Shown: positions 6,017-8,579 of the stretch, piece after piece
Position numbering within the stretch: position 1 is the stretch's first letter
How the letters are laid out: the number at the start of each line of letters is the position of its first letter
Source: Candidatus Dadabacteria bacterium
Lineage (GTDB): Bacteria; Desulfobacterota_D; UBA1144; Nemesobacterales; JAJCZQ01
Direction of reading: 5' to 3'
Length of the DNA stretch: 8,579 nt
NCBI GenBank assembly: GCA_030624695.1
Contig: JAUXJP010000028.1
Coordinates: 1 to 8,579, forward strand
The notes under the pieces: generated by a model
Database searches by the model: none
Told to the model about the DNA's origin: nothing
What the model saw: only the letters and a program-made list of their open reading frames with translations
Made by a program: the position numbers and the translations under genes

Positions 6017-6024
6017 AATTCAAC

Positions 6025-6309
6025 ATGAATAATTTTAACAGGCAGGAATGGGGGATTGTTGCCAACGAGGTTAATGAACTTCAGGATATGCTTTGGCACA
6101 GTGCAATGAAACTTGCAAAGTACGATCTATTGGTTGATCAACTCCCCCACTGGACCGAAGACCAGAAAGAAAGGTATGTCAAAGAAAGCTATGAGTTTCA
6201 TCTTGCTGATGGCTGGAAAAGAATTGAAAAAATTAAAAACCTGTTAGATAAACTTGGAATGCCAGAGGATGTAAAACTTAAAAGGGATATTGTACACGAC
6301 GTAGCCTAG
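6025..6309 (+). CDS. Uncharacterised 94-residue helical protein, partner of the RHH regulator
   Basis: I do not recognise this protein. It begins MNNFNRQEWGIV and is predicted to be almost wholly helical: EWGIVANEVNELQDMLWHSA (8-27), a second helix LAKYDLLVDQL (30-40), then TEDQKERYVKESYEFHLADG (44-63) and WKRIEKIKNLLDKLG (64-78). It is rich in charged and aromatic residues (W9, W24, W43, W64), with no signal peptide, transmembrane segment, cysteine or nuclease motif that I can identify. It is probably a small cytosolic protein, perhaps a helical bundle or dimer. The start at 6025 is chosen over 6010 because of the Shine-Dalgarno site at 6012-6016. It has its own near-consensus promoter with palindromes over the start site, and is divergent from the RHH regulator that probably controls it. 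Its stop overlaps that of the convergent cyclotransferase gene. A toxin, stress or metabolic role cannot be distinguished. Confidence 0.8.
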   Translation: MNNFNRQEWGIVANEVNELQDMLWHSAMKLAKYDLLVDQLPHWTEDQKERYVKESYEFHLADGWKRIEKIKNLLDKLGMPEDVKLKRDIVHDVA

Positions 6310-7085
6310 TTTAGTTTTATCTCAAAAAGTTTTGGCCAGAGTTTGCCGGTGACAAAGATCCTTCCGGTTTGTATATCAAAAGCAATACCGTTGAGTACGT
6401 CTATTCTTGTATTTCCATCAAAGTGTTTATGCAGGACTGAAAGGTCGTACCATTTTAGAACTTTCCCGTTCATCGGATCGATTGAAATAATTTTATTTGA
6501 CCTCCAAATATTTGCATAAATCTTTCCGTCAATATATTCAAGTTCGTTTATAAGGTTTACCTGTTCACCTTTGTCTGTAACCTTTATTTTCCTGGTTTGT
6601 TTAAAAGTGGCCGGATCATAAAAATAAATAAAAGGTGATCCATTACTGATTATCAGTTCTTTCCCATTATTGGTTATACCCCAACCATCAAATGGGTATT
6701 TGAATTTACCAACTTCTTCAAAACTCCCGGCATCGTAAATAAGCCCGGTCTTGGACCTCCAGGTGAGCTGATATATCTTCCCGTTTAAGAGTGTTATTCC
6801 TTCTCCGAAATAGTGGTCAGGGAGTTTATGAATCTGCTCGACCTTACCTGTGTTAAGGTTTACTTTTCTTAAAGTTGATTTTTTATAAAGGCCTGTGCTT
6901 TCGTAAATACTTCCTTCATGAAAAATAAGGCCCTGTGTAAATGCAGACGTGTCATGAGGGTAGGAATTAACAATAACAACATTTTCAGAACTAACTTGTT
7001 CAATAGCAGAGCTTGGGTTTTGACATGAATATAATGGGAAAAATAGAAGAATAAATAATAAGATAGAATTTATTAGGAGTTTCAT
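6306..7085 (-). CDS. Glutaminyl-peptide cyclotransferase (glutamine cyclotransferase), lipoprotein
   Basis: A 259-residue member of the plant/bacterial-type glutamine cyclotransferase family (five-bladed beta-propeller). It converts N-terminal glutamine of peptides to pyroglutamate with release of ammonia. Residues 1-20 are a hydrophobic signal ending in LYS before C21, which looks like a lipobox, so the protein is probably lipid-anchored in the periplasm. Family blocks in order are FTQGLIF (49-55), YESTGLY (61-67), FGEGIT (93-98), LTWR (107-110), GWGITNNGKELIISNGS (134-150), DPATF (157-161), NELEYIDGKIYANIWRS (180-196), LNGIAFD (231-237) and VTGKLWPKLFEI (245-256). The block usually written SDGS reads SNGS here. 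Length is normal. There is no Shine-Dalgarno sequence before 7085. It is divergent from the outer-membrane protein gene, with a DtxR-like palindrome between them. Confidence 0.93.
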   Translation of the reverse strand: MKLLINSILLFILLFFPLYSCQNPSSAIEQVSSENVVIVNSYPHDTSAFTQGLIFHEGSIYESTGLYKKSTLRKVNLNTGKVEQIHKLPDHYFGEGITLLNGKIYQLTWRSKTGLIYDAGSFEEVGKFKYPFDGWGITNNGKELIISNGSPFIYFYDPATFKQTRKIKVTDKGEQVNLINELEYIDGKIYANIWRSNKIISIDPMNGKVLKWYDLSVLHKHFDGNTRIDVLNGIAFDIQTGRIFVTGKLWPKLFEIKLN

Positions 7086-7156
7086 ATTTATCGGGACTTA
7101 TCTGTTTCTGTGATTTTTTAATATATCACGAAAAGTAAATAAATCATGGATGTTTC

Positions 7157-7162
7157 ATTATA
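7157..7162 (-). promoter_or_regulatory. Possible -10 element for the cyclotransferase gene
   Basis: TATAAT on the minus strand, 71 nt before the start codon at 7085. The -35 position at 17-18 nt spacing (about 7180-7186) matches no consensus and falls on the left edge of the 18-bp palindrome, so the same repressor might act on both divergent genes. Confidence 0.35.
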
Positions 7163-7181
7163 TCCTTGCATAAAAATAATA

Positions 7182-7199
7182 ATTTAGGTATACCTAAAT
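7182..7199. promoter_or_regulatory. 18-bp perfect palindrome, putative DtxR/MntR-family operator
   Basis: ATTTAGGTA followed directly by its exact complement TACCTAAAT. The TTTAGG half-site resembles the TTAGG half-sites of DtxR/IdeR operators (TTAGGTTAG...CTAACCTAA), with a shorter centre. A DtxR-family gene is the second gene downstream. The palindrome ends at the first base of a TATAAT, so bound repressor would exclude RNA polymerase. The regulator-site match is inferred from position and half-site similarity. Confidence 0.7.
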
Positions 7200-7204
7200 A
7201 TAAT
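7199..7204 (+). promoter_or_regulatory. -10 element for the barrel protein/repressor operon
   Basis: A perfect TATAAT, sharing its first base with the last base of the palindrome. No good -35 lies 16-18 nt upstream. The alternative TTGCAT (7166-7171), 17 nt, TATACC (7189-7194) is also possible and is wholly covered by the operator at its -10. The predicted leader is short, contains no G, and therefore has no Shine-Dalgarno sequence. Confidence 0.5.
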
Positions 7205-7227
7205 CTTAATAAATATAAATAATAATT

Positions 7228-8013
7228 ATGAAAATGAAAAATATATTAGTTATATGCATGCTCACTGTTTTACCGGTTTACTATTCTACTAACGCTTTTG
7301 CGGTAGGCGGAATTTCCAATTCTAAAGTTATAGTCCCAAGTACGGATACTGTACCTAAGAAAAGGGTAGAAATTGAACCATTTGCCAATTTTCTTTTTGC
7401 TGACGACGAGAATAACACAAAGACCTATGAATTAGGTGCCAGGATTACATATGGGCTTCTTTCTAACATCGAATTTGGCGTAACATTTTTATTCGTTACT
7501 TTTGAAGATGATGACCTCATAAACACAAATACAAATTTTGGAAATTTCGAACCCGGTATTGGTATAAAATGGAGATTCCTTGAACAGCAGGGAAATGATT
7601 TATTCTCATTCTCTCTAGCCTATGAAGGTGGCGTTTCAATTCCAATCAGAAGTAATGAAGGAAATTGGACCTTTGAGCCTTTGGGGCTTATTCTAACCAA
7701 GAATTTCAATGAGAAATTTTCAATGGATATTGATGTTGTCCTAAGAATAGTTGAGGATGAACTCTGGGGAATAAATTCTAATTATGGCCTGGGGTATTAC
7801 TTTACAGACTGGCTGCAGCCCGTAGCCGAGATGGGATATGTCTATGAAAATATTGATAACCAGAGAAATGCCCATGACCTGAGTGTTACGGGGGGATTTA
7901 CTGCAAACTTAACCGATTATGCAACGTTAATAATTGGTGTAACAAAGAACCTTGTTTCTGAAGAGACCGAGGACACACTTGTCATAACATCTGCATTAAC
8001 ATTAATATTTTAA
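7228..8013 (+). CDS. Outer-membrane beta-barrel protein, putative metal-regulated channel
   Basis: A 261-residue protein with a Sec signal peptide (MKMKNILVICMLTVLP..., cleavage probably after NAFA at residue 25). The mature part alternates polar and hydrophobic residues in about ten to twelve strands, e.g. RVEIEPFANFLFA (46-58), KTYELGARITYGLL, NIEFGVTFLFVTF, FEPGIGIKWRF, LFSFSLAYEGGVSIPI, NYGLGYYF and LQPVAEMGYVYE, with loops rich in D and N. It ends in an aromatic-pattern strand, LVITSALTLIF, whose terminal phenylalanine is the usual outer-membrane insertion signal. I take it as a small outer-membrane barrel of the kind often labelled 'transporter' or MetA-like; the substrate is not evident. 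It is the first gene after the DtxR-like palindrome and lies 15 nt before the metal-dependent repressor gene, which suggests a role in iron or manganese entry (inference from position). No Shine-Dalgarno site precedes it. Confidence 0.8.
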   Translation: MKMKNILVICMLTVLPVYYSTNAFAVGGISNSKVIVPSTDTVPKKRVEIEPFANFLFADDENNTKTYELGARITYGLLSNIEFGVTFLFVTFEDDDLINTNTNFGNFEPGIGIKWRFLEQQGNDLFSFSLAYEGGVSIPIRSNEGNWTFEPLGLILTKNFNEKFSMDIDVVLRIVEDELWGINSNYGLGYYFTDWLQPVAEMGYVYENIDNQRNAHDLSVTGGFTANLTDYATLIIGVTKNLVSEETEDTLVITSALTLIF

Positions 8014-8016
8014 ACC

Positions 8017-8021
8017 GAGGG
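8017..8021 (+). promoter_or_regulatory. Ribosome binding site of the metal-dependent repressor gene
   Basis: GAGGG seven nucleotides before the ATG at 8029, in the 15-nt gap after the barrel gene's stop. It supports translation of the repressor from the same mRNA. Confidence 0.7.
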
Positions 8022-8028
8022 AAAAACT

Positions 8029-8579
8029 ATGCTAACACAATCAATTGAAGACTATTTAAAAGTAATTTATGACATTCAGAATACCGATGGGAAAGTAACA
8101 ACCACTTCACTTTCAAACAAGCTTGGTATAGCCCCTGCCTCGGTAACGGGTATGTTAAAAAAATTATCATCAAAAAAGCTTGTTACTCATAAAAAATACC
8201 AGGGTGTACAGCTTACCGAGAGTGGCAAAAAAATAGCATTGGAAATTATACGCCATCACAGGCTTATAGAACTTTATCTAAAAGAAGCGCTCGGGGTTCC
8301 CTGGGACCAAGTACACGAAGAAGCCGAAAAATGGGAACATGTCCTGTCTGAAGATATAGAGGACAGGATAGATGAGTTCCTGGGCCATCCGACTTCCGAC
8401 CCACACGGTTCCCCTATACCCAGCAGGGACGGAAAGATCATAGAAAGGGAATGTTTTTGCCTTGCCGATATTGAGCCGGGCCATAAGGCCGTAATTGCAG
8501 AAGTCAGTGACCATGACGCAAGTATGCTGAGGTACCTCGGGGAAATGGGATTTTACCCGGATACAAATATTAAAATTGA
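8029..8579 (+). CDS. DtxR/MntR-family metal-dependent transcriptional repressor (3' end cut by the window)
   Basis: 183 codons are visible and the reading frame is still open at the right edge, where two bases of the next codon remain. The final TGA is out of frame. It is a cytosolic repressor that binds DNA when loaded with Fe(II) or Mn(II). The N-terminal winged helix spans 1-62 (IEDYLKVIYDI, recognition helix PASVTGMLKKLSSKKLV at 36-52). The metal-binding dimerisation domain covers about 63-135 (RHHRLIELYL, DQVHEEAEKWEHVLSEDIEDRI, then DPHGSPIP at 124-131). An FeoA/SH3-like C-terminal domain begins near 141 (DIEPGHKAVIAEVSD, LRYLGEMGFYP). By alignment to DtxR, the ancillary-site ligands are kept (H77, E81, H96), as are E103 and H104. 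DtxR M10 and C102 are D8 and E100 here, as in MntR. It is co-transcribed with the barrel gene and probably autoregulated by the palindrome at 7182-7199. Confidence 0.95.
   Translation, partial: MLTQSIEDYLKVIYDIQNTDGKVTTTSLSNKLGIAPASVTGMLKKLSSKKLVTHKKYQGVQLTESGKKIALEIIRHHRLIELYLKEALGVPWDQVHEEAEKWEHVLSEDIEDRIDEFLGHPTSDPHGSPIPSRDGKIIERECFCLADIEPGHKAVIAEVSDHDASMLRYLGEMGFYPDTNIKI

Noticed and set aside
6010..6024. Upstream ATG at 6010 as start of the 94-residue gene
   Set aside because: It would put the GGAGG ribosome site inside the coding region and has no site of its own; ATG 6025 has ideal spacing.
5620..6309. Classic toxin-antitoxin operon
   Set aside because: The RHH gene and the 94-residue gene are divergent, nothing toxin-like follows the RHH gene on its strand, and the 94-residue protein has no known toxin motif.
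8278..8514. 78-residue minus-strand frame at the right end
   Set aside because: It is antisense to the DtxR-family gene, whose domains and metal ligands are clear.

Overview
The window looks like the chromosome of an A/T-rich Gram-negative bacterium. The Gram-negative call rests on a lipoprotein with a type II signal, an outer-membrane beta-barrel ending in phenylalanine, and a GmhB-like phosphatase of the kind used in heptose or LPS precursor synthesis. I cannot name the phylum. Several genes lack a Shine-Dalgarno sequence, as in Bacteroidota/Chlorobiota-type genomes, but one promoter is near-perfect sigma-70 (TTGACA, 17 nt, TATACT), which is not the Bacteroidota norm. No phage, transposase gene or CRISPR array is present.

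Layout: (1) 1-288 is non-coding and repeat-rich: a 7-nt tandem repeat, two short palindromic elements and a decayed 53-bp duplication. (2) 289-2946 (minus) encodes a large UvrD/Rep-type helicase with a C-terminal RecB-like PD-(D/E)XK nuclease. (3) 3044-5368 (plus) holds a secreted DUF547 protein, a family 2 glycosyltransferase, a GmhB-like HAD phosphatase and a small winged-helix-like protein. The glycosyltransferase and phosphatase are closely spaced and probably co-transcribed. (4) 5459-5532 (minus) is tRNA-Arg(CCU) with its own promoter. (5) 5620-6309 is a divergent pair: a ribbon-helix-helix (RHH) regulator (minus) and an unrecognised 94-residue, probably all-helical protein (plus). They are separated by a compact control region with a strong promoter and several TGTATTA-type palindromes. 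(6) 6306-7085 (minus) is a lipoprotein glutaminyl-peptide cyclotransferase whose stop codon shares a CTAG with the stop of the 94-residue gene. (7) 7228 to the right edge (plus) is an outer-membrane barrel protein followed by a DtxR/MntR-family metal-dependent repressor that runs off the window. A perfect 18-bp palindrome lies in the divergent promoter region upstream.

Two regulatory modules stand out. The metal module (DtxR-type repressor, barrel protein, palindrome overlapping the -10) reads as an autoregulated metal-homeostasis operon. The RHH module has the form of an autoregulated switch controlling a small protein of unknown function, and is the best candidate in the window for something undescribed.
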